Of a stretch of 6,730 bases of DNA, positions 1 through 5,997 are shown one piece after another (positions within the stretch are counted from its first letter, which is position 1; each line of letters opens with the position of its first letter). The translations under genes and the position numbers were made by a program. The notes under the pieces were generated by a model. The model worked only from the letters and a program-made list of their open reading frames with translations, was not told where the DNA came from and did not search any database. The stretch comes from Bordetella parapertussis (GTDB lineage: Bacteria > Pseudomonadota > Gammaproteobacteria > Burkholderiales > SG8-39): positions 1 through 6,730 of the forward strand of contig CAMDRY010000174.1 in assembly GCA_945906975.1 (NCBI GenBank), written 5' to 3'.

Positions 1-1
1 G

Positions 2-655
2 CTCGCCTCGCAGCGCCGCCACTATGGCGCTGCCGGACCCGCCGCACCGCGCTCGCTCGCACCTATTCGCGGCGCGCTGGCCCAACCGGTGCCCTGGCTG
101 CTGGGGCTGGTGTTCGCCGTCTACACCACGCAAAACGTGTCCATGCTGATCTGGCTGCCCACCTACCTGCAGGAGGTCGGCCATGTCGGCGCAACGGCCG
201 CCGCGATGCTCACGGCGCTGGCGATCTTCTGCAACTGCTTTGGCAATGTGTTCGGCGGCTGGCTGGTGCAGCGCAAGGTGCCGCGCGGTCGCATCATCAT
301 CAGCACCTTTTGCATCACCAGCGTGCTCTTTACCGGCATTTTCGCCAGCAGCCTGCCCGATGGCCTGCGCTACGCCCTGATGCTTTTATACAACGCCGTC
401 ACCGGCATGGTGCCGGCGGCGGTGATTTCCGGCGCTGCACGCTACGCGCGCACGCCCGCCGAAGCCGGCTCGCTGCAAGGCCTCGTGATGCAGCTTGCCA
501 ACGTCGGTATTTTTTGCGGGCCACCGCTCGTCGCCGCGGTGGTGACGTTTTCCGGATCATGGGACGCGGCCTTATGGGTGATGCTCGGCTGCGCGGTAAT
601 AGGCATCAGCGGCGGCACCATCATCGGCCGCTTTGAGCGTGCGGCACAAACCTGA
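2..655 (+). CDS. MFS transporter, C-terminal half (5' end outside window)
   Basis: An inner-membrane transporter of the major facilitator superfamily; the substrate cannot be read from this half. The frame is open from base 2 with no stop, so the gene begins left of the window; 217 residues remain. The first ~29 residues are polar and Arg/Pro/Ala-rich, as expected for the cytoplasmic loop between helices 6 and 7. About six hydrophobic stretches follow, beginning at residue 31 (PWLLGLVFAVYT), which fits helices 7-12. A basic QRKVPRGR turn sits between helices 8 and 9. The segment AGSLQGLVMQLANVG near residue 150 resembles helix 11 of many MFS proteins. A GTG at base 89 could be mistaken for a start, but it falls at the beginning of helix 7 and would give a half transporter. 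The protein ends in a short tail, FERAAQT. A 180-base gap separates it from the monooxygenase, so co-transcription is uncertain. The family call is firm; anything narrower would be a guess. Confidence 0.85.
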   Translation, partial: LASQRRHYGAAGPAAPRSLAPIRGALAQPVPWLLGLVFAVYTTQNVSMLIWLPTYLQEVGHVGATAAAMLTALAIFCNCFGNVFGGWLVQRKVPRGRIIISTFCITSVLFTGIFASSLPDGLRYALMLLYNAVTGMVPAAVISGAARYARTPAEAGSLQGLVMQLANVGIFCGPPLVAAVVTFSGSWDAALWVMLGCAVIGISGGTIIGRFERAAQT

Positions 656-818
656 GCCCCAAGGCCGAGCGCAAACCCGCCGGTGATTCACCTGCATGGT
701 CGAACGCGGCGATGGCCGCATCAAAACCAGGGCGACAAAATTCGGGGCGCATTTTTTTGCGATAGCCATGTGGCAAACCGCAGTCCTTCATATCTTCAAA
801 CCGCCATACCTTAGCGAC

Positions 819-827
819 TGTTAAAAT
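819..827 (+). promoter_or_regulatory. Possible extended -10 promoter element of the monooxygenase gene
   Basis: The bases TGTTAAAAT match an extended -10 (TG, one base, then TAAAAT, five of six to the sigma-70 consensus). No -35 box lies at normal spacing; the nearest weak candidate, TTCAAA at 795-800, is too far at 21 bases. A start site about seven bases downstream would fall at 834-836, on the ATG itself. That would agree with the absence of a Shine-Dalgarno sequence before this gene. This is pattern matching only. Confidence 0.25.
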
Positions 828-835
828 TCCGCTCC

Positions 836-2041
836 ATGAACCAAGCTGAACACCGCATGCTTATCGCCGGCGCCGGCCCGGTGGGCCTGGTCGCCGCCAA
901 CGTCTTTGCCGACGCCGGCATCCCCGTTACCGTGTTCGAATCCGAACCGTCGCTGCCAACCACGCTGCGCGCCTCGACCTTCCAGCCGCCGACGCTGGAC
1001 CTGCTCGATCGTTTCGGCATCAGCAAAAAAATCATCGCCATGGGCCTGTCTGCGCCGCGGCTGCAATACCGCGATCGCAAGGGCTGGATGGTGGAACTGA
1101 ATTTTGGTGCCATCAGCCAGGACACCGCCCACCCCTACCGCGTGCAATGCGAGCAATACAAACTCGCCAACCTGCTGGCCGAACGCCTGCAACAATTTCC
1201 GCATGCCAGCCTGGTGTTCTCGACGCGCGTCACCGCCGTGACGCAGACCGACGGCGAGGTGGCGGTGACGATAGAAGGTCCGGACGGGCCGGCTGTGTTG
1301 CATGGCGACTGGCTGATTGGCGCCGATGGCGGCAAAAGCGCGGTGCGCGAAGCGCTCGGTATCAAACTCGAGGGATTCACCTGGCCGGACCGGTTCCTCG
1401 TCGCCAGCACACCCTTTGACTTTCCATCCGTCATCCCCGACCTGTGCGAGGTAAGTTACTTCGCCGATCCAGAGCAATGGTTCTTCCTGCTGTACGTGTC
1501 CGGACTGTGGCGCGTGATGTCCCCTATCGGCGCAGATGAAAATGACGCCGACGCCCTCACTGACGCGAGCATCCAAAAACGCCTGCAACGCGTGCACGCC
1601 AAGGCCGGCGACTACGAAATCCGCCACCGCACCGTCTACAACGTGCACCAGCGCGTTGCAAACCGCTACCGCGAAGGCCGCGCCTTTCTCGCCGGCGACG
1701 CCGCCCACCTGAACAATCCGCTGGGCGGCATGGGCATGAACGGCGGCATCCACGACGCTTTTACGCTCGCCGACAAGCTGGTGCGCGTGCGCCGCGGCGA
1801 AATGAGCGCTGCAGACCTCGACATTTACGAACTGCAACGCCGCCCCATCGCGCTTGAGTACGTCAATAAAATCACCATCGCCAACAAACGCAACCTCGAG
1901 ACCAGCGACCCCGAGGAACAACGCAGCTGGCGCGCGCAAATGACACGTATCGCAGCCGATCCCGTGCTGTCGCGCGAGTACCTGCTCAAAGTCTCTATGA
2001 TCGCCAGCTTGAGAAACCAGGAAGGGATACGCAATGTTTGA
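836..2041 (+). CDS. FAD-dependent monooxygenase (class A aromatic hydroxylase family)
   Basis: A cytosolic single-component flavoprotein hydroxylase of the UbiH/PheA/salicylate hydroxylase superfamily, which uses NAD(P)H and O2 to hydroxylate usually phenolic or aromatic acids. All three family fingerprints are visible: the Rossmann GAGPVG at residues 12-17 with the ribose-binding acid E35 after beta-2; the DG motif with D164-G165 inside LIGADGGKSAVRE; and the GD motif with G287-D288 in FLAGDAAH, followed by NPLGGMGMNGG. At 401 residues it has the core plus a short helical tail (RRPIALEYVNK and on) and lacks the thioredoxin-like C-terminal domain of phenol hydroxylase-type enzymes. The ATG at 836 is the only sensible start, because an in-frame TAG lies at 812-814; no Shine-Dalgarno sequence is visible. 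Its stop overlaps the start of the following Bug gene, so the two are probably co-translated. The substrate is unknown; an aromatic acid is inferred from context. Confidence 0.9.
   Translation: MNQAEHRMLIAGAGPVGLVAANVFADAGIPVTVFESEPSLPTTLRASTFQPPTLDLLDRFGISKKIIAMGLSAPRLQYRDRKGWMVELNFGAISQDTAHPYRVQCEQYKLANLLAERLQQFPHASLVFSTRVTAVTQTDGEVAVTIEGPDGPAVLHGDWLIGADGGKSAVREALGIKLEGFTWPDRFLVASTPFDFPSVIPDLCEVSYFADPEQWFFLLYVSGLWRVMSPIGADENDADALTDASIQKRLQRVHAKAGDYEIRHRTVYNVHQRVANRYREGRAFLAGDAAHLNNPLGGMGMNGGIHDAFTLADKLVRVRRGEMSAADLDIYELQRRPIALEYVNKITIANKRNLETSDPEEQRSWRAQMTRIAADPVLSREYLLKVSMIASLRNQEGIRNV
2019..2026 (+). promoter_or_regulatory. Ribosome binding site of the first Bug gene, inside the monooxygenase 3' end
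   Basis: AGGAAGGG lies seven bases before the ATG at 2034 and within the last codons of the monooxygenase. It is a strong purine-rich Shine-Dalgarno, stronger than anything before the monooxygenase. It fixes the ATG at 2034 as the start and so the ATGTTTGA overlap with the upstream stop. Confidence 0.8.
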
Positions 2042-3023
2042 GATACCGACTTCAACAGGCCGCAGGCTTGCCATCGCGGCGGCGTTGTTCGCCGCCACAG
2101 CCGCAACGACCGTAACAGCAGCGGATTTCCCCACCAGGACCATCACCCTGGTCACGCCCTTTCCGCCCGGCAGCACCAGCGACCTGATTCCGCGCCTGTT
2201 GGCGCAGGTCATGAGCAAGTCCATGGGCGTGAGCGTGGTGGTCGAAAACAGACCCGGCGCAAACGGCTCGGTCGGCGCGGTCAAGGTTGCCACCTCGCCC
2301 GCCGACGGCTACACCGTACTGCTGGCGACAACAGGCGTACTGGCCATCAACCAGTGGGTTTATCCAAAACTGCAATACGCACCGGAAAAGGATTTCGATC
2401 CTGTCATCAACGCCGCGGCAACACCGAACATGCTGGTGGTGCATCCTGGCATCAAAGCCGACAACCTGAAGGAGCTCATCGCCCTGGCCAAAGCCGCGCC
2501 GCGCGAACTGAGTTTTGCATCGGCCGGCAACGGCAGCACCAGCCACCTGTGCGGCGAGACGCTCAAGGTCGTCGCCGGCATCGACATCGTGCACGTTCCC
2601 TATCAGGGGCCGGCGCCGGCAATGCAGGATGTATTGAGCGGCCGCGTCGGCATCATGTGCGACAATTTTTCCAACGTCATCCAGCATGTGCGCGCCGGCC
2701 GCCTCAAGGCCATCGTCGTCACCAGCCGCGAGCGCAGCGCCAAGGCCGGCGACATCCCCACCTCGGGCGACGCGGGCATGCCCGACCTCGAAGCGGGTAT
2801 CTGGTACGGCTTTGTCGTGCCGGCGGGAACGCCCAAGGATGTGGTGAGCAAACTCAACAGCGAGTTCGCCAGGGCGCTGCAAGATGCCGAGGTCACCACC
2901 AAGCTCGATGCCATCGGCCTGAAAATAATCGCCGACAAACCCGATGAATTCCGCCGCTTTATCGGCCGTGAAGCGGCACGCATGCAAAAGGTGGTGAAGG
3001 CTTCCGGCGCGCAGATTAACTAA
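2034..3023 (+). CDS. Bug family (TctC-type) periplasmic solute-binding protein 1
   Basis: A secreted solute-binding protein of the tripartite tricarboxylate transporter family, which typically binds carboxylic acids in the periplasm; length is 329 residues, normal for the family. A Sec signal peptide is clear: GRR at 9-11, a hydrophobic Ala-rich core to about residue 24, and cleavage likely after VTA or TAA (residues 27-30), leaving a mature start at DFPTRTITLV. Family landmarks follow: FPPGSTSD at 43-50 (first ligand loop), VVENRPGANGSVG at 69-81, ADGYT soon after, FASAGNGSTSHL at 161-172 (second ligand loop), and HVPYQGPAPA at 187-196. The start is supported by a strong Shine-Dalgarno and overlaps the monooxygenase stop by eight bases. 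No TctA or TctB membrane gene is nearby, so it would have to share membrane subunits encoded elsewhere or act as a sensor, as proposed for other orphan Bug proteins. The ligand is unknown. Confidence 0.92.
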   Translation: MFEIPTSTGRRLAIAAALFAATAATTVTAADFPTRTITLVTPFPPGSTSDLIPRLLAQVMSKSMGVSVVVENRPGANGSVGAVKVATSPADGYTVLLATTGVLAINQWVYPKLQYAPEKDFDPVINAAATPNMLVVHPGIKADNLKELIALAKAAPRELSFASAGNGSTSHLCGETLKVVAGIDIVHVPYQGPAPAMQDVLSGRVGIMCDNFSNVIQHVRAGRLKAIVVTSRERSAKAGDIPTSGDAGMPDLEAGIWYGFVVPAGTPKDVVSKLNSEFARALQDAEVTTKLDAIGLKIIADKPDEFRRFIGREAARMQKVVKASGAQIN

Positions 3024-3124
3024 GGCAGTCGCCCCGGCCCCGTGGCACTACGGTGCGTGGGGCGCGCACCCACATATTCCACGAGCGCCTTGCTGGTGAG
3101 GCCGCGCCCGCACCCTGCCTTAGT
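3019..3124. repeat. 10-bp perfect inverted repeat spanning both convergent stop codons
   Basis: ACTAAGGCAG at 3019-3028 is repeated in inverted orientation as CTGCCTTAGT at 3115-3124. The left arm contains the TAA of the first Bug gene and the right arm contains the TAA of the SDR, so each gene ends in the same ten bases on its own strand. The arms enclose 86 bases. A transcript reading through from either side could pair the arms around the inner hairpin. The match is directly visible; a role in 3'-end formation is inference. Confidence 0.6.
3037..3063 (+). terminator. Candidate hairpin terminator or 3'-end stabiliser after Bug gene 1
   Basis: Fourteen bases after the Bug stop codon, GCCCC (3037-3041) can pair with GGGGC (3059-3063), and GCAC (3045-3048) with GTGC (3053-3056). 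G-T wobbles and one bulged base lie between the stems. The loop is TACG closed by C-G, an exceptionally stable UNCG-type tetraloop in the plus-strand RNA. There is no T-tract on either side, so this is not a standard intrinsic terminator. A competing stem, GGTGCG (3052-3057) with CGCACC (3065-3070), overlaps it. It lies between convergent genes, where termination is expected. Confidence 0.4.
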
Positions 3125-3968
3125 CGCAGCGCACCGTCATGCCGCCATCGACAACGATCTCGGTGCCGGTGATAAAGCGCGCCTCATCCGATGCAAGAAA
3201 CAACGCCGCATTGGCGGTGTCACGGCCGTCACCGGCAAAGGCGAGGGGAATGCGTTTTTGCCGCTGCCGCAGTATGGCCTCGACATCGCCACCGGCGCGC
3301 TGGCCGGCAAGACGCACCTCGACCATGGGCGTGTGCAACTGCCCCGGCACCACGGTGTTGACGCGAATGCCACGCGCCGCATACTGAACCGCCACCACCC
3401 TGGACAGCTGTATCACCGCCGCCTTGGTCGCCGCATACGCCACCTGCGCGGCGCCGGTCCAGCGCAGCCCGGAGGTGGAGGCGATGTTGATAATCACGCC
3501 ACCACCCTGCGCCTCCATCACCGGCAGCACATGCTTGCAACCGAGGAACACGCTCTTCAGGTTAAAGTCGACCTGCGCATCCCAGACTTCTTCGGACATT
3601 TCAACCGGTCCGCCGGCGGCCGAACCGCCGACATTGTTGACCAGCACGTCGATGCGCCCGTAGGTCTTGAGGCAGGCCTCAACCATGGCCTTGATTGACG
3701 CGCTGTCGGTGACATCACAGTCGTGCGCCATCAGTGTCCCGCCGGATTTTTTTACCAGCGCCACAGTTTCATCCAGGCGCGTGAGATCACGATCACAGGC
3801 GAACACCCTGGCACCCTCCTCGGCAAAGCGCACCGCCATCGCGCGGCCGTTACCCCACCCGGGGCCGACCGATCCGGCGCCGGTAACGATGGCCACCTTG
3901 CCCTGCAGGCGTCCGCCGACCACGTCGCCCGATCGACTCATTGCGTTCAGCCCACCCAATCCAGTCAC
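3120..3968 (-). CDS. Short-chain dehydrogenase/reductase (SDR), probably NAD-dependent
   Basis: A cytosolic classical SDR, oxidising or reducing a hydroxyl/keto group; the substrate is unknown. From the GTG start the length is 282. The cofactor motif begins TGAG at 29-32 but carries five extra residues (VGPGW, 34-38) before the expected G-x-G at 39-41. D59 after beta-2 (ACDRD) favours NAD(H) over NADP(H). NNVGG is at 111-115. The catalytic set is N136, S164 (IASTSG), Y178 and K182 (YAATK). The C-terminus has the usual GTEIVVDGG. The GTG at 3968 overlaps the amidohydrolase TGA as GTGA and has GAGG seven bases upstream, so translational coupling is likely. The cost is a ~20-residue extension before the first beta strand. 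ATG at 3941 (residue 10) is the alternative start, with a poorer Shine-Dalgarno. In a lactone or 4,5-cleavage pathway such an enzyme could form the lactone from a hemiacetal, but that role is inferred only from its neighbours. Confidence 0.88.
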   Translation of the reverse strand: MTGLGGLNAMSRSGDVVGGRLQGKVAIVTGAGSVGPGWGNGRAMAVRFAEEGARVFACDRDLTRLDETVALVKKSGGTLMAHDCDVTDSASIKAMVEACLKTYGRIDVLVNNVGGSAAGGPVEMSEEVWDAQVDFNLKSVFLGCKHVLPVMEAQGGGVIINIASTSGLRWTGAAQVAYAATKAAVIQLSRVVAVQYAARGIRVNTVVPGQLHTPMVEVRLAGQRAGGDVEAILRQRQKRIPLAFAGDGRDTANAALFLASDEARFITGTEIVVDGGMTVRCD

Positions 3969-4855
3969 GTTTTCGCCTCACGCAGATCAACTGGAAAACC
4001 GTAAAAATCGCCCGGGTTCTCGACCAGCAGCAACTGCCGTTGTGCCGCCGTCGGCGCGATTTGCGCCAGGATATCGACCAGCGTGCCATCGTCCGGGATG
4101 GCGCGCAGGTTTGGGTGCGGCCAGTCGGTCCCCCAGAACACGCGGTCGCCAAACTCGGCCACCAGCTTGTGCGCAAAGGGGATCGAATCGGCCCACGGCG
4201 GGTCGAGGCGCGAATTGCGCTCCGCGCCGCTGACCTTGACGTAAAAGCGTTCGTCCTGCATCAGCGCGAGCAGCGACTGGAAGGCCGGTTGCGCCACGCC
4301 CAGCGACGAATCCATGCGCCCCATGTGGTCGATCACCACCGGCACGGCGCAACGCTTGAAAAAAGGCGCCAGTTCGTCCACCAGCGCGCTCTCGAAATGC
4401 ACCTGCAGATGCCAGCCCATGTCGGCGAGGCGCAGCGACAGCGCCACCACCTCTTCGGGGTTCGCCCCCTTGCCCAGATGGCGCATGAAATTAAAGCGCA
4501 CAGCGCGAAAGCCCTGCGCGTCGAGACGCTCGAGCGCCGCGTCACCGACCGTGGCCGGCGCCAGCGCGACACCGCAGTAATCGCCCTTCTTGGCGGCGAT
4601 GGCATCGGCCACCACGCTGTTGTCATAGCCGTGGCAGGTGGACTGCACGATGACGCAATGCCGGATGCCCAGCAGCGCGTGCAGCGCAAACAGCTTTTCC
4701 TTCGGCGCGTCGGCCGGAATAAAGGGTGCGCCGGCGGCATAGGGGAACACCGTGCCTGGCCCGAACACGTGCACATGCGTATCGCAGGCGCCCTCGGGCA
4801 GTTGCAGTGTGGGCTTGTGCGGCGAGGCGAGGTAAGAAGGTTGGGGATCGCTCAT
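3965..4855 (-). CDS. Amidohydrolase-2 family protein, 2-pyrone-4,6-dicarboxylate lactonase (LigI)-like
   Basis: A TIM-barrel hydrolase of the amidohydrolase superfamily (COG3618 type), closest in pattern to LigI, the metal-independent lactonase that opens 2-pyrone-4,6-dicarboxylate in the protocatechuate/gallate 4,5-cleavage route. In 296 residues it shows CDTHVHVFGPG at 24-34 with H27 and H29 after strand 1, H177 in VVIDHMGR, and D244 in WGTDWPHPN, the expected catalytic or substrate-binding set. Arginines at 120, 125, 180 and 213/216 could hold a di- or tricarboxylate, as arginines do in LigI. It ends ENPGDFYGF, typical of the family. The frame extends to 4936, but that start would overlap the upstream Bug gene by 62 bases; ATG at 4855 leaves a 19-base gap and starts MSDPQP. 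No good Shine-Dalgarno is visible, so translation may depend on ribosomes finishing the Bug gene. It overlaps the SDR by four bases. Related amidohydrolases act on other lactones, so PDC is a hypothesis. Confidence 0.87.
   Translation of the reverse strand: MSDPQPSYLASPHKPTLQLPEGACDTHVHVFGPGTVFPYAAGAPFIPADAPKEKLFALHALLGIRHCVIVQSTCHGYDNSVVADAIAAKKGDYCGVALAPATVGDAALERLDAQGFRAVRFNFMRHLGKGANPEEVVALSLRLADMGWHLQVHFESALVDELAPFFKRCAVPVVIDHMGRMDSSLGVAQPAFQSLLALMQDERFYVKVSGAERNSRLDPPWADSIPFAHKLVAEFGDRVFWGTDWPHPNLRAIPDDGTLVDILAQIAPTAAQRQLLLVENPGDFYGFPVDLREAKT
3976..3979 (-). promoter_or_regulatory. Ribosome binding site supporting the GTG start of the SDR
   Basis: On the minus strand GAGG is followed by seven bases (CGAAAAC) and then GTG at 3968-3966. 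It lies within the last codons of the amidohydrolase. Spacing and sequence are good, which favours the GTG over the downstream ATG at 3941 as the SDR start. Confidence 0.6.
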
Positions 4856-4874
4856 GGTTGGTATGCGCTGCGCG

Positions 4875-5855
4875 CTAGTCTTCCTTGAAACCGATGGCCT
4901 TGATGATGCCGCCCCAACGCGCCTGCTCGGCGGCAACGAATGCGGCGTATTCCTCCACGGTGGTCGGCGAGGGAATGCCGCTCACCTTGGCGAACTGCTC
5001 CACCAGCACCGGCGACTTGAGCCCGGCGATGGCGGCGGTGTTGAGGCGCTTGATGATGTCGGGCGGCGTGCCGCCGGGCGCGACCAGGCCGTACCAGTTA
5101 TCGGAAATCACGCGCGGGAATTTCACCTCGGCGGTGGTCGGCACATCGGGCAGCGCGTCAATGCGCTTTGCCGTGGTGAGCGCCACCGCCTTCAGCTTGC
5201 CCGACTTGATATGCGGCAACACCACCGGGATATCGAAAAAGCCCAGCTGCACCTGCCCGCCCAGCAAATCGGTTACCGCCGGCGCCGCGCCCTTGTAGGC
5301 GACATGCACGATGTCGATGCCGGCCTCGGCCTTGAGCAGTTCACCGGCGAGGTGGGTGATGCCACCGGCTCCGGCCGAGCCGTAGTTGAGCTTGCCCGGA
5401 TTGGCCTTGGCGTAGGCGATGAGTTCGGCAAAACTGTTCACCGGCAGCGAAGGATGCACAACAATGGCCTCGGGCACCTTTACCACCACCGAGATCAGCG
5501 CAAGATCCTTGTTCGGGTTGAACGGCATCTTGGACAGCGCAAACGGCGCCATCGCCACCGAGCCCTGATTGTTAAAGCCCAGCGTGTAACCGTCAGGCGC
5601 AGCCTTGGCCACCGCATCCATGCCCAGCACGCCACCGACGCCGCCCTTGTTCTCCACCACCACCGGCTGGCCTAGGCTGGCCGACAGCGCCTGCGCCATC
5701 GCACGACCAAAAAAATCGGCCGGGCCGCCTGCGGGAAAACCGATGATCAGCCGGATCGGCTTGTTCGGATAGGCCTGGGCCTGTACCGAATTGACGAAAG
5801 ACACCGAGGCCATTGCAAGCAACGCACAAGCCAGATTTTTAATGAGTCCGCGCAT
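4875..5855 (-). CDS. Bug family (TctC-type) periplasmic solute-binding protein 2
   Basis: A second secreted carboxylate-binding protein of the tripartite tricarboxylate transporter family, 326 residues. The signal peptide has K6 after a short basic start (MRGLIKN), a hydrophobic core to about residue 21, and cleavage near VQA or AQA (24-28), leaving a mature start at YPNKPIRLII. Landmarks are GFPAGGPADFFGR at 39-51 (first ligand loop), VVVENKGGVGG at 65-75, PDGYT at 87-91, YGSAGAGGITHL at 158-169 (second ligand loop) and HVAYKGAAPA from 184. The frame runs on to 5963, but the extension reads through a heptamer repeat and would bury the signal peptide. ATG at 5855 has a near-perfect AAGGAG seven bases upstream. 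It differs clearly from the other Bug protein in both ligand loops, so the two are old paralogues that probably bind different acids. It likely leads the Bug-lactonase-SDR operon. No TctA/TctB is seen. Confidence 0.92.
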   Translation of the reverse strand: MRGLIKNLACALLAMASVSFVNSVQAQAYPNKPIRLIIGFPAGGPADFFGRAMAQALSASLGQPVVVENKGGVGGVLGMDAVAKAAPDGYTLGFNNQGSVAMAPFALSKMPFNPNKDLALISVVVKVPEAIVVHPSLPVNSFAELIAYAKANPGKLNYGSAGAGGITHLAGELLKAEAGIDIVHVAYKGAAPAVTDLLGGQVQLGFFDIPVVLPHIKSGKLKAVALTTAKRIDALPDVPTTAEVKFPRVISDNWYGLVAPGGTPPDIIKRLNTAAIAGLKSPVLVEQFAKVSGIPSPTTVEEYAAFVAAEQARWGGIIKAIGFKED

Positions 5856-5862
5856 GGGTCTT

Positions 5863-5868
5863 CTCCTT
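5863..5868 (-). promoter_or_regulatory. Strong ribosome binding site of Bug gene 2
   Basis: AAGGAG on the minus strand lies seven bases before ATG at 5855. It decides this start over the upstream in-frame ATG codons of the longer open frame (to 5963). Confidence 0.85.
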
Positions 5869-5871
5869 GGA

Positions 5872-5906
5872 TACTGGGTACTGGGTGCCGGGTGCTGGGT
5901 GCTGAC
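5872..5906 (+). repeat. Heptanucleotide tandem repeat with G-quadruplex pattern
   Basis: Five consecutive 7-mers are visible: TACTGGG twice, TGCCGGG, TGCTGGG, then TGCTGAC. The four GGG triplets at 5876, 5883, 5890 and 5897 are each separated by exactly four bases, which satisfies the standard G3-loop(1-7) G-quadruplex rule on the plus strand. For the minus-strand Bug gene this is the template strand, in the leader four bases upstream of the ribosome binding site. The non-coding strand choice means the mRNA carries C runs, not G runs. Confidence 0.75.
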
Positions 5907-5920
5907 TAGTAAGCGGCCTT

Positions 5921-5950
5921 GTGATGCGTGCAGCATGCTATGCCGCATAC
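5921..5950. promoter_or_regulatory. Imperfect dyad upstream of Bug gene 2, possible operator
   Basis: An AGCATGCT palindrome at 5932-5939 is flanked by ATGCG (5924-5928) and its complement CGCAT (5944-5948), and further out by GT/AC, with small asymmetries between the arms. It lies between the candidate promoter and the heptamer repeat, where a repressor site would act. No regulator gene is in the window and I do not recognise a family-specific operator consensus, so it could also be an RNA hairpin in the leader. Confidence 0.35.
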
Positions 5951-5997
5951 ATAAAAGTCGCACTTGCCGCCAACTGCTGATGTTTTATGCTGCGTTT

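Noticed and set aside
706..758. GCGGC-GATG-GCCGC hairpin (706-719) and a later run of seven Ts (752-758), considered as a terminator of the MFS gene
   Set aside because: The 5-bp stem is 32 bases from the T run, so the two parts do not form an intrinsic terminator.
696..824. 42-residue small open frame (MVERGDGRIKTR...) ending 12 bases before the monooxygenase, considered as a leader peptide
   Set aside because: No Shine-Dalgarno, no recognisable sequence, no run of regulatory codons; an open frame of this length is expected by chance in GC-rich DNA.
821..2293. 490-residue antisense open frame across the monooxygenase and Bug 5' end
   Set aside because: It mirrors two well-supported genes on the other strand, is dominated by Ala, Val, Gly, His and Gln as expected from high-GC codon mirroring, and shows no domain.
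2052..2987. 311-residue antisense open frame opposite Bug gene 1
   Set aside because: Covers almost exactly the Bug coding region; composition (Gly, Arg, Asp, His, Ala-rich) is that of a shadow frame and no motif is recognisable.
3042..3698. 218-residue plus-strand open frame opposite the SDR
   Set aside because: Mirrors the SDR coding region; composition Arg/His/Gly-rich, no motif, no ribosome site.
3941..4888. 315-residue plus-strand open frame opposite the amidohydrolase
   Set aside because: The minus strand encodes an amidohydrolase with all expected motifs; the plus frame is Arg/His/Gln-rich without any domain.
4854..5675. 273-residue plus-strand open frame opposite Bug gene 2
   Set aside because: Antisense shadow of a gene with signal peptide and both ligand loops; no coherent protein features.
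5872..5906. Heptamer array considered as a CRISPR remnant or as coding sequence of an N-terminal Bug extension
   Set aside because: Unit of 7 bases with no spacers excludes CRISPR; the strong ribosome site and signal peptide after it place it in the untranslated leader.
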